A DNA stretch of 23,220 nucleotides from an uncultured bacterium (GTDB lineage Bacteria > Verrucomicrobiota > Verrucomicrobiia > Opitutales > Intestinicryptomonadaceae), in NCBI GenBank assembly GCA_905214995.1, contig CAJMOT010000024.1:1-23220 (forward strand), read 5' to 3'. Shown in pieces: positions 22,865 through 23,220 of the stretch; position 1 is the stretch's first letter, and the number at the start of each line of letters is the position of its first letter. The notes under the pieces were generated by a model. It worked only from the letters and a program-made list of their open reading frames with translations, made no database searches and had not been told where the DNA came from. A program made the translations under genes and the position numbers.

Positions 22865-23170
22865 ATGAATATAGACAGTTTTCAGGAAGACATCAAAAAG
22901 TGCCGCTTCTGCTTCATGTGCCGCCACCTCTCGGGCGTCGGCAACGTGACTTTCCGCGAAGCCGACACCCCGAGAATCCGCACGGCGATGGTCTACGGCG
23001 TCCTGCTCGACAACTCGAAGCTCGCCAACGCCGACTTCATCGACACGGTTTATTCGTCCGACCTCTCGGCGGCGTGCCGCTACCACTGCGTCAACCACTT
23101 TGACGAAAACGGCATAATGCTCGAAAAAACCGCGTATGAGCTATCCATTGCAAGGCTTGAGCGGCGATAG
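22865..23170 (+). CDS. Short Fe-S-type electron-transfer protein, GlcF/heterodisulfide-reductase-like N-terminus
   Basis: This 101-residue protein resembles the N-terminal ferredoxin part of larger Fe-S oxidoreductases that partner GlcD-like flavoproteins. Cys13, Cys16 and Cys19 form CxxCxxC followed by His21; the position where a fourth cysteine is usual appears to be Ser23. A second, weaker site has Cys71 and Cys75 with His74 where four cysteines are expected. The segment READTPRIRTAMVYGVL fits the family. It stops with TAG, and a new gene with its own ribosome binding site follows, so this looks like a genuinely short protein or a split version rather than a frameshift. Shine-Dalgarno AAAGGAG (22851-22857) is 7 bases upstream. 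Confidence 0.75.
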   Translation: MNIDSFQEDIKKCRFCFMCRHLSGVGNVTFREADTPRIRTAMVYGVLLDNSKLANADFIDTVYSSDLSAACRYHCVNHFDENGIMLEKTAYELSIARLERR

Positions 23171-23204
23171 CGCGCATATGCCGCACGAACGGAGATGATA
23201 CCAA

Positions 23205-23220
23205 ATGTCCATGGACGGAC
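23205..23220 (+). CDS. Start of a further operon gene, cut by the window edge
   Basis: After a 34-base gap, GGAG (23191-23194) and then ATG at 23205 begin a reading frame (MSMDG) that runs off the right edge. A second in-frame ATG at 23211 is possible. Too little is present to name it; the rest of the Fe-S/flavin complex or an aldolase for the pathway would fit. Confidence 0.5.

Noticed and set aside
1..23220. CRISPR arrays, insertion sequences, tRNA or rRNA genes, prophage or defence genes
   Set aside because: I looked for repeat-spacer patterns, transposase motifs, terminal repeats and tRNA-like cloverleaves and saw none.

Overview
The window is GC-rich, densely coding DNA from what looks like a Verrucomicrobiota (Opitutae-like) bacterium, perhaps host- or gut-associated. 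Three things suggest this: a surface protein with a PEP-CTERM tail, an MlaEFD-type lipid transport operon with a PqiC-like outer-membrane lipoprotein (so a Gram-negative envelope), and catabolic families that are abundant in that phylum (enolase-superfamily dehydratase, RraA-like aldolase, GxDLY-type SGNH esterase, COG2407-type isomerase). The phylum is an inference; no rRNA or other phylogenetic marker is present.

Layout. (1) Positions 1-6942, plus strand, housekeeping: a YihY/BrkB-family membrane protein overlapping pdxH; a non-coding gap; then a tight five-gene run of MlaE-like permease, MlaF-like ATPase, MlaD-like MCE protein, PqiC-like lipoprotein and fabD. (2) 6943-7370 is non-coding and ends in a terminator shared with the convergent PEP-CTERM gene (8861-7371, minus), which has an 11-C tract just after its start codon. 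(3) 13335-9065, minus: a four-gene sugar-acid operon (enolase-superfamily dehydratase, MFS transporter, SDR, RraA-like protein) closed by a clear terminator. (4) 16555-13667, minus: a LacI-family regulator, a secreted SGNH esterase and a YbaK-type Cys-tRNA(Pro) deacylase. (5) 16746 to the right edge, plus: an operon divergent from lacI, with a PfkB kinase, fucose-isomerase-like protein, IolB-like isomerase, FGGY kinase, GlcD-like FAD oxidoreductase, a short Fe-S protein and the first codons of another gene.

How the genes may work together. Regions 3 to 5 look like one carbohydrate-utilisation island: an esterase to trim a glycan, an anion-sugar permease, one route from a sugar acid through dehydration and aldol cleavage, and a second route combining two isomerases, two kinases and a flavin/Fe-S oxidation. 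The exact substrates cannot be read from sequence.

Most notable signals: (a) the out-of-frame-sensitive C11 tract in the PEP-CTERM gene, a candidate phase-variation switch; (b) an 11-bp palindrome, TTAACAGTTAA, at exactly the same distance (22 bp) upstream of the predicted -35 boxes of the PEP-CTERM gene and the dehydratase operon; (c) a repeat-rich lacI/kinase intergenic region; (d) the unusual IolB plus fucose-isomerase-like plus FGGY plus PfkB combination without other iol genes; (e) a short Fe-S protein with apparently missing cluster cysteines.
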